Assembly: GCA_030220185.1 (NCBI GenBank) | Contig: JASPKZ010001265.1 | Coordinates: 1 to 64,000, forward strand | From: Diploptera punctata | Taxonomy: Eukaryota; Arthropoda; Insecta; Blattodea; Blaberidae | Reading direction: 5' to 3' | Length of the DNA: 64,000 nucleotides | Shown here: one piece after another, positions 33,546 to 45,270 of the stretch | How positions within the stretch are numbered: position 1 is the first letter of the stretch | Layout: the number at the start of each line of letters is the position of its first letter | Program-made: the position numbers and the translations under genes | The notes under the pieces: generated by a model | What the model saw: only the letters and a program-made list of their open reading frames with translations | What the model was told of the DNA's origin: nothing | The model's database searches: none

Positions 33546-33945
33546 CTGCGGTGGGCTAGTGGTTAAATTCCTTTCCTATAGTTCCGAGGGACGCAGGTTC
33601 AAACCTAGCCAGGGTCGATGGATTATTGGGATCGAAAAATCCAAATGACAAGTCCTCCGGCAGGGACTTATAGCCGTGGGTCGCAAGTCTGAGGATTTTC
33701 AAACTCGGAAAAAGAACCGCAAACCTGAATAAAGAGGCCTCAGGGTAAATTTATCGACCGTTATCCATCCAAATATTACGTTAGTTGCCCATTAGGTGTC
33801 TCACTGAGGCGATATGCCAACCCCATATCACTCGTTGACATCTGGGGTAAATACGCGTAACTAAATTAGCTAGGTTAAAACACTCCCAATAGGGAGCATT
33901 CTAATCCCCACATGGAGATGCACTGGGCATATAGATAGCTAGGCG
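33546..33945 (+). mobile_element. tRNA-derived SINE (type F)
   Basis: The head GGTGGGCTAGTGGTTAAAT and B-box-like CAGGTTCAAACC, then a body with GGGACTTATAGCCGTGGG and further on ACTCCCAATAGGGAG. Confidence 0.7.
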
Positions 33946-34595
33946 GAATATATTAGGCTATTATAATCTATATTACTTACAATAAAACATATTTGCAGAT
34001 TGTTTCTGTCGGTTATATACTGTAATCTTTGTATTCTTAAATAAGCAGGTATATTCAAAAGTGTGTATGTGAATCAATTTACAAATTTCGAAACTACAAT
34101 ATGACTAAATTTGCACTTGTAAGAACAATGTAAAATTGGATTCCCTGTGTCAAATAGAGAAATGAGTATTTTTTAATAAAAAAGGAATTTTCCAACGAGA
34201 AGCAATTGATTAAGTTGGTCGATTCTGCTTTCTCTAGATTTTACAAGAGACGTTGAGCGCAATAATGGCCCAAAGCACTCGTATGCTAGTGAGAAAATAA
34301 AGTTTGAAGTTTAATCAAATGATCGAACATATTTAGGAAAGAACGATTTCCATCTACCATTACCAATCTGAATTTTCAATGAGCCGCTATTGATTATCTA
34401 AAATTAAGCTATGGAAATTCTTTCTGTAGTATTATCTCCACTGTATATTTTTATTCCATCATATAGACTTATTCTTAAAACTAGATTATATTTCAAATCA
34501 CGAGTGCTTCATGCCTTATCACAATTTTATGAGTCTAAATAACTAATACGTTTAATAATAAAAAACATAGATAATACGTCTAAATTGCATTTTTA
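33946..34595. other. No gene recognised
   Basis: AT-rich, no supported feature. Confidence 0.5.
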
Positions 34596-34890
34596 CTGAT
34601 ATAAACAGATGGTTAGGACATATCACAAGGATGGAAACTACAAGGAAAGTTTGTCTTCAACAACAATCCAGATGGAACCTGATTAAGAGGAAGACCAAGA
34701 ACATGATGGTGGTACTGTATACAAGCAGATGTGAAAGGATTGGAATTAAGAATTGGAGGCAGTTGGTGATGGATAGAGAAGGATGGAAGAAGGTCATAGA
34801 GGAGGTTAAGGCCCACTCGGGCTGTAATCTGGGTTTAAAAACCCCACCCCATATGGGTATTTTGGATTGTTTTAATAAAACCTAAAAAAA
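34596..34890 (+). pseudogene. LINE C-terminal fragment, plus strand
   Basis: The frame reads INRWLGHITRMETTRKVCL and NWRQLVMDREGWKKVIEEVKA, the usual end of an RTE-like polyprotein, followed by a short 3' UTR and A-run at 34887. It is truncated at the 5' side just before the GHxxRM motif. Confidence 0.78.
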
Positions 34891-34977
34891 AAGTTGTTTT
34901 TTTGTTTAATTCCCCCTGATAATTTAAAATCTATACTACATTATATTAAATTAAATCCATAATTAGAATAAAATTTT

Positions 34978-35417
34978 ATGAATCCTAAATATGTAGGAAA
35001 CCGCTTACCTTCTGATCAAGAAAATCAGGCTGAGTCTTGGTTGACAAGCAAATGCCCTGAATGGCTTGTACTGTTTTTAGCCTTTAAAATTAAATATAAA
35101 CAAATATATCCACCATCAATGTTTGCGGATGATGTAATAGAGAGCTTTAGTTCTGTCCACTGGTGGAGTATTTATGAGAAACGTTCTTCAAATGAGAACA
35201 TTAAAGCTGACTTTTTGAATGGACTGACTAGTACCCAGCTCATTCAGCATCAATAGAACAAGTGTTTTCAACCTTTGCATTAATATGGTCGCAAATGCGT
35301 AACAGGCTGGGTTGTGAAAATGTTAAAAAATTAGTAAAAGTGCACAGATGTCTTAATAATAGGGACGAATTAAAAGGATATGATGTTGAAGAGTGTGATT
35401 CTGATTTAGAAATTTAA
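34978..35417 (+). pseudogene. hAT transposase C-terminal region
   Basis: The plus frame has NPKYVGNRLPSDQENQAESW, WLVLFLAFKIKYK and WWSIYEKRSSNENIKADFLN. After a shift near 35250 it continues SASIEQVFSTFALIWSQMRN, RLGCENVKKLVKVHRCL, then an acidic end and TAA. 'SAxxERxFSxxxxxxxxxRNRLxxxxxxKLV' is the hAT dimerisation motif, here with Q for R. Such a domain assembles transposase multimers. The N-terminal part and its DDE residues are absent, so this is a relic. Confidence 0.8.
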
Positions 35418-35764
35418 GTATTTGTTACTACATTTAATAATAACAGTTGTATGCCTATATTGTGAATTAGGCTAGATATACTGGTTGAAAGAATAATTTA
35501 TCTTTATTATTGGTTGGACTATTTATTTCTCTTTTTAGTATCTTGGCTAATAATTATTTTTTTTTACTAACAGTGTTAAAAATAAAGTAAGTTCAGAAGT
35601 GTTTTTTTTTTTGGTTAGTTTCGTGGTTTTTAAGTGGGTTTTTTTAAAAAAAAACCGCTCGGGTTTTTTGGGTGGGTGGGTAATAAACCTTGCTGTAATA
35701 CCAAATAAGAAGACGAAGAAACAGAGGTACGGTTTTGTCGGAATAATGATGTTTACCATGTTCG
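35418..35764. other. No gene recognised
   Basis: T-rich; contains a short inverted pair of homopolymer tracts around 35600-35660. Confidence 0.5.
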
Positions 35765-35990
35765 TCTATAGTTTCAAGGTTCGCGAGTTCAAATATGGCC
35801 GGGGTCAGAACGTAAAAATGCCAAATTGTCTTCCTTCGTAAGGGTAAAAAGAAAAAGAAAAAAAAAGTGGGTCTCATGTCATAGATTATGGCACGGGGTC
35901 AGAACGTAAAAATACCTAATTGTCTTCCTTCCGAAGAAGAAAAAACCAGTGGGTCTCGTGTCACAGATTTTGGCACTTAAAAAGAAGTCT
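35765..35990 (+). repeat. SINE type E, copy 2, with ~93-bp tandem duplication
   Basis: The head AAGGTTCGCGAGTTCAAAT and the block GGGGTCAGAACGTAAAAAT...TGGCAC are present twice, near 35801 and 35896. Confidence 0.65.
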
Positions 35991-36650
35991 GAAGCCTGGT
36001 ATATTTTTCGGCCCTTTCACGCCCAAATTTGAATTACGACACTAACGACTTTAGCTGTTAAATACACTTGTTAAATAGATAATAACATAAAATAATGTTC
36101 CAATAAAAACTAACAATTTGATTCTCCTTCCATAATTACAGCTTTTAGTAAGTCTACTGGAATATTTTCATTCGTGTTTGATAATATCTAACATATCTGA
36201 AATTATATGTCCATAGCATATGTTAAATTAAATTTGAATGGCCTACAGTAAAGGGTTCCACACATGAATAAGCATTAAAAATAAGAATGAACTCGCACAG
36301 CAGGTGGAATCAGCCCTTCTATTGTACAGCAACAGGTTACAAAGTGCTCATTATTACGAGAGCATTCAAATGAAACCCAGAGGGCACAAGTACACCAAGT
36401 CCTTTATCATTAAAGTTAAAACACATAGTACATTAATTACATTAAATTAAAAATTAAATCACATTAAAAATATGTTTTAGAGTTTTTCTCCTCCTCTCTC
36501 TCTGTCTCTCACTTTTTTTATCGGCGTAATCTTCACAAATCTTAAAATCCTTGTAATGAAGAATAAAACTTTACTGACTCAAAATTTTTTACATAGGACA
36601 TAGAAGAATTCCGTAACGTGTAATCAACAGGATTAAAGGTCACTTTTTAA
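35991..36650. other. No gene; short (CT)n near 36492-36510
   Basis: AT-rich with one pyrimidine microsatellite. Confidence 0.5.
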
Positions 36651-36657
36651 TTTATTT

Positions 36658-37618
36658 ACTAGCTAATACCCGGCGTGCGCTGCTACGCCTAAATAAATTA
36701 AAATTAACGTGCTTTTATGTTTAGTTGAATAAGTGTAAGGGAAAAATAATTATAAATTTGTATTTTTTAGATAACCCGTGCTGATTACCCGGCGTTGCCC
36801 GGGAATCTACTTATTCCTATCTTCTTGACATAAATGAACTGAAATACTAAAATTAATGTGTTTTATCTTTAGTTCAATAAGTAGAAGGAAAAATGTATAT
36901 CGTAATTATTTTTAGATACCCCGTGCTGTTTACCCGGCGTTGTCCGGGAATCTACTCATCCCGATCTTCTTGGCATAAATGAGCTGAAAGACAACAATTA
37001 ATGTACTTCTTATGATTAGTTGAATAAGTATAATGAAAAATAATTATAAATGTATATCGTAATTATTTTAAGATTCCCCGTGCTGATTACCCGGTGTTGC
37101 CTGGGAATCTATTTATCTCGATCTTCTTGGCATAAATGAGCTAAAAGACAAAATTCGTTATTGTGAGTTATCCGTTAAAGAATACCCGCCATGTGCTGCT
37201 ATGCTTGCACAGGGATCTACGTACTTGTCTCGATCTTCTTGGCATCAATGAAAGACAAAAATGGTTATTGTGAGTTATCCGTAAGAGATAAAACATATGC
37301 TATCGCGGACTTTTTTGTAGAGCTTTTTGAGATATTCAATTCTGTGTAACTTACATTAATTTTATGTAATTGTTAAGGTTTAGGCAGCGTAAGATATTTA
37401 AGCGTACAAAGAGCTACTTTTTTTTTTTTCCAAGTTTCCCACTACAAAGGGCAATTTTTAAGGGTGTAGGAGTTGAGTATCACAACTCTCTTATAGCCTA
37501 TGTTCATCCCGGGTATCTCCTGAACATTTTGCAAAAAGCTCCATCACAATCGGATCAACGGTATGCCCGCGCATAAAGTACGAACAAACAAACAAACATT
37601 CATTTTTATATATTAGAT
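36658..37618 (+). repeat. Family J repeat, copy 2, with three internal tandem units
   Basis: Begins CTAGCTAATACCCGGCGTGCG. Units of roughly 145-160 bp start at about 36776, 36920 and 37077, each carrying CCGTGCTG and TACCCGG motifs, GGGAATCTA and CTTCTTGGCATAAATGA. It ends ACAAACAAACATTCA and ATATTAGAT. No coding capacity. Confidence 0.75.
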
Positions 37619-37920
37619 TTGTGGTCTCGAGGTAGTGTGCTGCCCTGTCACGTAGCGGACCCGGGTTCGATTCCCGGTCGGAACAAGCTTCCTGGGGAAT
37701 TAGGTGTGGTAACTTCCCTTTACTTTCCACACAGGGGATGATAATGACGTTAGCCAGATGATGTTCGGGGACCGTTTGGGCCTCAAAGCTTCGTGATATT
37801 TGTTTTAGAGGTGGGGGGAAAAAAACAATCATCCAGGAAACTTGTCCCAACCGGGGATCGAACCCGGGCCCGCTGCGCGACATGATAAAACGCCAGCTCA
37901 AGGCCACATCGGTGGACAAA
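37619..37920. mobile_element. SINE type A: two heads facing each other
   Basis: A plus-strand tRNA-like head at 37620-37690 (GGTCTCGAGGTAGTG, GGGTTCGATTCC) faces a minus-strand SINE at 37915-37700 with the same B box. Either a SINE inserted near another or a 5' inversion. Confidence 0.8.
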
Positions 37921-38605
37921 ATATAAATAAACGAATATAAAAACGCGGTACGCGTCTGAACCTGAACCGTCAGATTAGAGGTAATGTATCCTTTGTTTTT
38001 ATCAGTCTAGAGATAGGATCAAAGATGTTAATAACGCAATATTCCCATGTGAAGAAAGTAAGCTGGGATATTGAAGAAAGAACAATATATAACACAACTC
38101 ACGTACATTGATAAAAACGCATTGTTCTCCTGCGAGCAAGGGCTGAAGATTCTCCCCCACGGTGTTATTAAAATCCTTGACTCGAAGGGAAGATACACTT
38201 TCATTCACAGCAATACAATATTGCCCTCTCATACAGATTTCATACATGGCCTAAATTTAAGAGAATTCATATAGTCAAATTTAACTTAACTTGTATTTCC
38301 TCCACAATAAGAGCTTTAGGGCCGATATAAAAAATTGTCCAGAATAATGAACAACCTTAAGGATTCTTCAAGAAAACTCGACCCTTGTCAAGATCCATAC
38401 TAAAATTGAGCTCCAATTATTCGTAATGTAAATGCTTTATTACACTTTAGCAAGTCCCATAGGCTATATTATTTTCATTGAACAATAGGCATACTTTAGT
38501 TGTACATTAAATTAGCTTACGTTTAAAATGAATTACTATCTTAACTCACTCGATACGAGAAACTAATAATGATAATTATTAATAATACTAATAATAACAG
38601 ATACA
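37921..38605. other. No gene recognised
   Basis: No supported feature. Confidence 0.5.
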
Positions 38606-38609
38606 ATCA

Positions 38610-39425
38610 AAACAAACACTGGATTACGACAAGGATGTAGTTTATCACCCACTTTGTTTACTATATATATTTGTTTACTATATATATTTTAAATAAATGG
38701 AAAGTTTTAGTGAACCCAGGAATAAGAATAGATAATAAAGTGTGCATAAATAATCTTCTATTTGCTGACGATGTAATCATAATACAGAAAAATGAAGACA
38801 ACTTACAGAAATCTATGCATGCATTAAATGAAATATGTAAATTATATAATCTAAAGATTTCTGTAAGGAAAACAAAGGCCATGGCTTTTAGAGGAAGAGA
38901 TCCAGTGAGATTCAAAATTATTTTAGAAAATCAAAGTATAGAACAGGTGTCTAGTTTCAAATATTGGGCTGTGATGTTGGCTACAATGTGGAAAGAGATA
39001 TTGACTCCAAAAATTAAATTAGAAAAGAAACCAAGATAAAATGTATAATGTTATGGCGGTTCCCACAATATTGTATGGATGTGAAACTTGGGCTCCAATG
39101 AAAAAACAGAAGGATAGAATACAGACGGCGGAGATGAGGTTCCTAAGACAAGTAAAAGGATGTACAAGACTTGATAGAATAATAAATGAGGATATAAGAG
39201 AAGAATTGAAAGTACAGCCTTTATTGGATAAGATCACGAATTACAGACAGAACTGGATTGATCATAAGGATGGAATGAGTAAGCAGAGATATCCATTGTT
39301 AGCAAGAAATTATCAAGCAAGAGGAAGACGTGATGTTGGAAGACCTAGAAGACGTTGGGCTGATGCATTATGAAGTCGGAACGGGCAATTGCCTAATCCC
39401 TGGAGTGATGATGATGAATGATAAT
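38610..39425 (+). pseudogene. LINE RT to C-terminus, plus strand
   Basis: Frames contain TGLRQGCSLSPTLFTIYI (near 38615), INNLLFADDVIIIQKNEDN (motif C, FADD), NLKISVRKTKAMAFRG, then after shifts ILYGCETWAPMKKQKDRIQ, MRFLRQVKGCTRLDRI and GRRDVGRPRRRW. A GAT/AAT-rich tail follows at about 39400. It is related to the 15628 LINE, 5'-truncated, with at least two frameshifts. Confidence 0.85.
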
Positions 39426-39579
39426 GATAATAATAATAATAGTAAGATATGTGATACCTTTCTGTTTCAAAATAGTATTACTTTTTTCAGACACATTAGA
39501 GAAACAATTCGTTTTTTTAAGGTTCTATTTCTTATTTATTTTACAGATAATACTACTTGGTTATGAATTTATAACTATC

Positions 39580-40345
39580 AACTAACTCACTGGCACTATC
39601 GAATCTATTGGTTCGTTGCCGCACGGACATAAGTCCTCCATACATCCCTATCCTGAACTGTTTTCCAATCATATCCTGTATAATATATTCCCTCAAATCT
39701 TGGTTAATGCTATTCTCCTACCTCATTCTTGGTCTACCAACACTCTGATTTTGCTATAAGAAGCTTCCGTGCCCCTCACTCATTCAGTATTCTGCCACAT
39801 GTTCGGCCCATCGCAGTCTACGAGACTTAACTGTTATTTTATCTGGTTTCCTACGAAGATCATGTAGCTCTCTGTTATACAGTCTTCTTCGTTCGTCTGT
39901 TTGTTCATCTCGTTTTGGTCTAAACATTTTCATAAGAACTTAATCTCAAGTACTCGCAATATTTTTCTCCCCCCCCCCTTAATGTAAGAGTTCATGTTTG
40001 CATCCATATAACTAGGAGAATAACAGTTTTATATATTTTCAGTTTTACTTTTTTGAGAGAACTTGGGACGATGAGAGTCTCTGTAGTGGATAATAAGCAC
40101 GCATTTCCAGAATTGAGCCCATGTTTAATTTATTTGTGCATCTCATTCCTATTTGTAATTATTGTTCCTACGTATTTGAATTCAATCAGTTTTTGAAAAC
40201 TTCTCTCTTTTATCATTAACTGTCAATTTCCATTATACAATGTATTTCTAAGCGTGAACATATATTTAGTTTTACTGATGTTTACTTCCAGTCCCAATTT
40301 CTTAGTGTTACTCAATAGGGTGTGCGTGTTGTCCCTTAGTAGAAT
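39580..40345 (-). pseudogene. LINE family L1 fragment
   Basis: Minus-strand relative of 10456-11684, truncated at both RT ends, with many indels including a C-run at 39970. Confidence 0.8.
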
Positions 40346-40458
40346 ATATCACTATTATGCCTCATATTTAATATACTCCATAAATATAATTTATAAGTGA
40401 TTAGCATTGATGGTGAATATAATCTAACAATTCTTGTGTTTAGCATGTAATAATAGGC

Positions 40459-40675
40459 CAGGGGTTATCAATTAGAATTCATGGAGGTCCATTTTCAAAG
40501 TCGTAAATTAAGTCGAGGTACGGTACCGCACAGTTCATTAAACATACGAAGCTATTATTAAGTAATTAATATTATAAGGAAATTATTTAAATTGGCATGG
40601 GTGTGAATTGCACAAATTGAACAAAACACGTAGTAAATACTAAAATGATACAGCACAGTAGTACACAGATATTAA
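40459..40675. mobile_element. hAT-like non-autonomous element (left part)
   Basis: The terminus CAGGGGTTATCAATTAG pairs with CAATTGGTGACCCCTG at 41590-41605. The flanking 8-mers TAATAGGC (40451-40458) and CAATAGAC (41606-41613) match at 6 of 8. CAGGGGT..CAA termini and 8-bp TSDs are hAT features. A family F copy is nested inside. Confidence 0.82.
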
Positions 40676-41282
40676 TCATAAGTAATGCCACGAGTGATTT
40701 CCAATTTATCTAGAGAATTTGGAAATCAAGAGTGGCATTTGTTAGGACTATTTAACGAATAAAATTAAGCTCTTTACTAAAAAATAATTATTTGAATATA
40801 GTTACCGGTGTTTTAAAATATTTATATAGTTAATGTAAACGGCGATGTTTGAAAACAAATTAGAAATGTGAGGTCATGTATATTCACTGCAACTCGATCA
40901 TATTATTTATTGCCAAATAGGATCGCAATATTGTAAGAATGCACTCTAGTGGAGAAATAATGAAACACATCAAACTATTATAATCAACATTATAGGTTAA
41001 TCATTTATATTTTGAATAAACAACTCAGTAAAATCACTGAATCTATTCATCATTTGCTATATTCAATGTATTTGTTGGAGAAAAATAATGGTCTAATCTG
41101 TTCAGAATATTAAAAAAGGGGGAGCTTTCTTTATCAAAAAGGAGGAGCTTTCTTTCTTTTCACAAAAGCAGGAGCTGATAAAGAGAAATCGATAAAGAGA
41201 GAGGTGAAACACGACTGTCACTGGTGTAAAACAGAATTCATTGATTGGTCATTGACTACCATTTGCGACATGAGTTAAATAG
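40676..41282 (-). mobile_element. Family F element, copy F6
   Basis: Starts TCATAAGTAATGCCACGAG with a shortened terminal stem-loop and ends GAGTTAAATAG. It carries internal deletions relative to F5. Confidence 0.85.
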
Positions 41283-41605
41283 TCCTAATAAATAGTAATA
41301 AGTGTATGATAAACTTAACATATGGTCAGAGTAATATTTAAATATCTCACTTTACAAATGTCGTGTTTTTCACGCTACCAGGTTTCAAACGGAATCCCGT
41401 TTATCTTCAGTCAAATCTCCGACCACAAGCAGTACTGCCAACCGAGCCAACAATAATACTATCATGACATGAAATTTAGTACAACTGGTTGTATTCGATG
41501 TTTAACCCGTTTTAAAATGTTTTACTAATTCAATATTTGACCGGTCCGGAAAACAAAGCCTCAGGGTCCGGATCCGGACCGCGGTCCGCCAATTGGTGAC
41601 CCCTG
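41283..41605. mobile_element. hAT-like non-autonomous element (right part)
   Basis: Ends with GGTCCGGATCCGGACCGCGG and ACCCCTG; the GC-rich palindrome TCCGGATCCGGA lies just inside the terminus. Confidence 0.8.
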
Positions 41606-41634
41606 CAATAGACTATAGTTATAGAAATAACTAC

Positions 41635-41695
41635 TAGGGCTAGGATTTTTTGTTTATATTTCGGTGGTTTTTATGTCATAAAAACCCTAGCCCTA
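41635..41695. repeat. Short inverted repeat, 61 bp
   Basis: Arms TAGGGCTAGGATTTTT and AAAAACCCTAGCCCTA. Possibly a minimal MITE. Confidence 0.7.
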
Positions 41696-41707
41696 ACTAA
41701 TTAGGAA

Positions 41708-42278
41708 TAATAACACTGGTCGACAAACTTTTCTTCACAAGAAATCTGATTAGTGAATGTAGAGCATTTTTTCATACTGAATTCAGATATGTAGTCAGAA
41801 TTTTTCCATCAGTCACAGTTTTGTTGTGGCAACTACTTTTTAAAAATTTATTTTAGCATTCTCTTTGACTTGTCATAGGAACCATTACCTTACATGTAGC
41901 GATTTTATTCAAGCTGTATTTAAGGGCTGTCTCTGATGAGCATTTTCATCAACAAATTTCCACAATGGAAAAGAGGTACCAAGGCAAGTGGAGTTCTAAC
42001 ATGCTGGCTGACTACTGTTGGACCAAGAAGAGAGATGTTCCAGATGCAAAATATGCCTGAAAATCACTATCTACCACTTTCTAGGTAAGTCAAAATGAGT
42101 TAAAGTTAGATGGATTCTATTACAAATTATAAAAAATGTAAATGAGTATCACAGAAAACTCTTGCCTGATAGGAAAAAAACTGAAATGATATTTTAATTC
42201 AGGATGAAAAATACTTCTAATATCTCATATGTTTATTCTTGTGAAAGAAAAAAAGTTCATTTTTGTCGATCAGTGTAA
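41708..42278 (+). mobile_element. Family H transposon, copy 4
   Basis: Ends ACACTGGTCGACAAAC and GTCGATCAGTGT. The interior has the decayed MEKRYQGKWSSNMLADYC region at 41965-42020 and TTTCTAGGTAAGT at ~42080. Confidence 0.75.
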
Positions 42279-43138
42279 TTGCCCAGTTCCTCCAAAGACA
42301 CTGATTCCTAATGGAAAATCCCGAATAAAGAGTACTACATAAAAACATAGGGACAAGCCGATCTGAAGTAAAGAGTATATGAAAGGGAATGACCGATTGT
42401 GATTCAGTGGGAGTTCTGCTTATTTAATCATTCGTCAAGACTAAACAAAATGATAAATGACGTACCAAATCCCGTCCCTACTTTCACAAAGACACAGTGT
42501 TATAAAACTAAAAAACATACCGGTTCTATAAATGGAGTATTTTAATTATGAATAAAGCACTTATCGATTGCGAACTGGTTATGAAACGTATAAATGTAGG
42601 TAAGTGGATTGCCTAGCAATTTCCTGAATTTCTCCAGCTCTCCAGGGGAAGTGAGATGATAGAGGAAATCCTCATACTGGTCACTTGCTATATAGTGTAC
42701 ATCCGAAACATTTAAATAGAATCAAAATTGCTTAACACTGTTGATTAAAAATCGATAAAACATAATACTGTACATAAGATACTGCTTTCAGATGCATTGT
42801 CTATATATAAATGGGCAAAGACAAAACTGTTAAGTACCATTTTCTCCTCTATTTGCCAACCGATTTTTAGTAGCTATTGAAGAGCTTTAGTGTTATCAAT
42901 TTAAAAAATTGGAAACAGTTAGTTCTGCCGTTTTTAACTGCAAGCCAGTGTTTATTGAAAATCTCCATGGAACAAGAGTTAAACTTCTTTCAGAGAAGCA
43001 TGTGATGTACAAAGGCCATGTCCAAAAAATGTTTCTGCCTTTTTAACTGCAAGGCACTAAAATCCAGCGCCAATGCTCCCATTTAAACTATAGGGAAGTA
43101 ATACAGATGTGCATGCGTTAATCACAGAGGTAGATGAT
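42279..43138. other. No gene recognised
   Basis: No supported feature. Confidence 0.5.
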
Positions 43139-43139
43139 C

Positions 43140-43265
43140 ATTCTGCCAGAGTATGGGTGACATGTGGTCAGCATATAGGGACCACCAGCTGTTAAAGCTG
43201 GATTTCTCAACGTGGAGCCGCTACTTATTGTAGCTACCCAAATTCCTCACGATGGTGGGTGTTAA
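43140..43265 (-). mobile_element. SINE type D body fragment
   Basis: Reverse complement of about 29680-29800; the head is missing. Confidence 0.65.
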
Positions 43266-43289
43266 TTTAGATTATTATTACCCCATTAT

Positions 43290-43299
43290 CATTATATTA

Positions 43300-43344
<45 letters not shown>
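43290..43344. repeat. (ATT)n microsatellite
   Basis: Long trinucleotide run. Confidence 0.95.
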
Positions 43345-43347
<3 letters not shown>

Positions 43348-43455
43348 AACAACAACAAAGAAACGGAAAGAAGAAATGTCAAGAACAAAACAAAAGAGAA
43401 AATGTAATCCATCAATAAATGTTAAAGCAAAATAATACTAATCTTAAGTGTCAGT

Positions 43456-43458
43456 TTA

Positions 43459-43520
<62 letters not shown>
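43456..43520. repeat. (TG)n(TA)n compound microsatellite
   Basis: TG repeats passing directly into TA repeats, just before a SINE. Confidence 0.95.
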
Positions 43521-43522
<2 letters not shown>

Positions 43523-43527
43523 GTCCA

Positions 43528-43800
43528 CAGCTGTGGTCTCGAGATAGCGTGCTCTCTTGTCACGCAGCGGGCCCGGTTCGATTCCCGGTCATGACAGGCT
43601 CCTGGGTGAGGCTTTTCGGGTTTTTTCTCATCTATAAGACAAATGTCAAGAAGCTTAGAGCCCAACGGTCCCCGAAAATCATCCGGTCATCACCACCATC
43701 ATCCTCCGGTATGGAAAGCAACGGGAAGTTACCACACCCATAATTCCCTAGTAAAGCTGCAAAGCATAGCATGAAAATGCTACGATTGCAGTGAAAGACC
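43528..43800 (+). mobile_element. tRNA-derived SINE (type A), copy 3
   Basis: Head GGTCTCGAGATAGCGTG and B-box-like GGTTCGATTCC, then the body with CCCAACGGTCCCCGAA and CAACGGGAAGTTACC. Confidence 0.85.
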
Positions 43801-44755
43801 TGTCCTCGGGCAAATTTACTATGGATATATATAATAAAACGTCCAGAGCAATGTAAAATAAAATACAATTTAAAACTAAGAAATGTCAAATAAATGTAAA
43901 AGTGGGATAATAGGTGCAGTGAAGTATTATTTATGGTTGAATTTCGACCAATGGTAGAATACCAGTTATATTTAATTTACAGATGATTTTTAAGATATAC
44001 ATCAATTTGTGAATCTGTCGTCAGCTATTTCCAGTACGGAGCTAATGGTTTTTACGGCTTTTAACTATCCCTCGAAGGAAACAGCAATTTCTAGTTTTCC
44101 TCATCAAAACGTCCATTGAAACTGTCCGAAATCAAACAAACATAGAAAGTTAGTGTTTTAGATAATGGAGCTCTTTAATACCTAGGGTTATTCGCTTCAC
44201 AATTCAAATCTGGGTGTAATAGGACAGAATATTTTTTCTCAGAAGTCTCTTATTTCAGATTAATTTTCTTGCGGTAAATCTATAACACGATACCTTTACT
44301 TTACTTTCCTTCCAAAGGAGGTACTGCTCATGATTTTATGCCTTTAAAAATCCATCGACCCCGATCTGTTTTGAAACCTAACAGGATGATGTTCGGATGA
44401 ATTTTAAGGAACTTGATACGGTTTCTAAGGATAGGGACCAGTATACGTGAATGAATAAGCCTATGAGGGTGTCATAAACAATATAGTTGTTACGTAGTTA
44501 TATATGATGCAGCATAAGTCAGTTAACCGATATGTTACGTATTACAGCTATATACAGTATATTCGTGTTAACAATGACCGCTTGAAAACAGCTAGTCATT
44601 TGTTACTAATAAACCACTGTTCCCAGTAATTCTAAACAAATGTCCTTCACCGCAGAATATCGAGTTTGTGACCATTCCGCAACCATGTGCAGTGTATAAC
44701 TGACTTATGCCACATCCTGTATTATAATTAACCAGTTAAAAAATCTACAAATTAA
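43801..44755. other. No gene; weak SINE-like trace at ~44310-44400
   Basis: AAATCCATCGACCCCGATC resembles the reverse of the SINE F body at 33600. Otherwise unassigned. Confidence 0.35.
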
Positions 44756-44759
44756 CATG

Positions 44760-45270
44760 TACAGACTGCAATAAATTTCTACATTGGGAAAACTAACAAG
44801 AAGCTTCAACATTAGATTCAAGGAACATTTCAGAGATTTCGTTTACAATGGAGGAAAATCAAGTTACGCAAAACATGTAATTCAAGCTGGACATCAAATG
44901 CATAACATCGATAACATCCTCACAATAGTACATAGAGAAAACATTCCAATGAGAATAAATATACTGGAGGAAATCGCAATCCTAAGAGAAATCAAAAGCA
45001 ACCTGATTCTCAATGAATACACACCTAATCCACACAATCCTCTGTACAAAATTCTCACAACCAAGTCAGTGCTTCAACAAGGGTCAACAAGAACGGATCC
45101 TAATGCATTCTGCTGATGATGGGACTAGTCCCGAAAGGCCTACAGAGTTTTTTAAAAGAACTTAAGTTGAGGAGACGGACCTACAAGGTAACTATATTAT
45201 AGTTTTTAACCGTACATTATATTACTGTGAACTAATACCTCAACGGAAAATCACCATGAATTTTACTAGT
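44760..45270 (+). pseudogene. Penelope-like element 3' end: GIY-YIG endonuclease domain and 3' UTR
   Basis: Penelope-like elements carry an RT followed by a GIY-YIG endonuclease. Here NFYIGKT appears at about 44775-44795, then after a frameshift TRSFNIRFKEHFRDF, SSYAKHVIQAGHQMHNIDN and ILEEIAILREIKSNLILNEY, ending in a stop near 45115. YIG, the Arg of R..F..R.KEH, the H and the catalytic Glu of LEE are all present. The RT is absent (5' truncation). The 3' UTR contains a hammerhead-like motif and a block (GTGAACTAATACCTCAACGG) shared with 12475-12600. Confidence 0.85.
45107..45149 (+). ncRNA. Hammerhead-like ribozyme motif in Penelope 3' UTR
   Basis: Order: helix I strand ATTCTG (45107-45112), core CTGATGA (45113-45119), one extra T, helix II GGGAC-TA-GTCCC (45121-45132), GAA (45133-45135), palindromic helix III AGGCCT (45136-45141), A as cleavage base, then CAGAGT pairing with ATTCTG (six pairs, one wobble). 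Penelope-like elements are known to carry minimal hammerheads with tiny helix III that act as dimers. The extra T after A9 departs from the textbook core but recurs in related copies here (2060s, 12650s). Activity is untested. Confidence 0.65.

Noticed and set aside
43456..43665. 69-codon minus frame
   Set aside because: Translation of a TA/TG microsatellite and a SINE.
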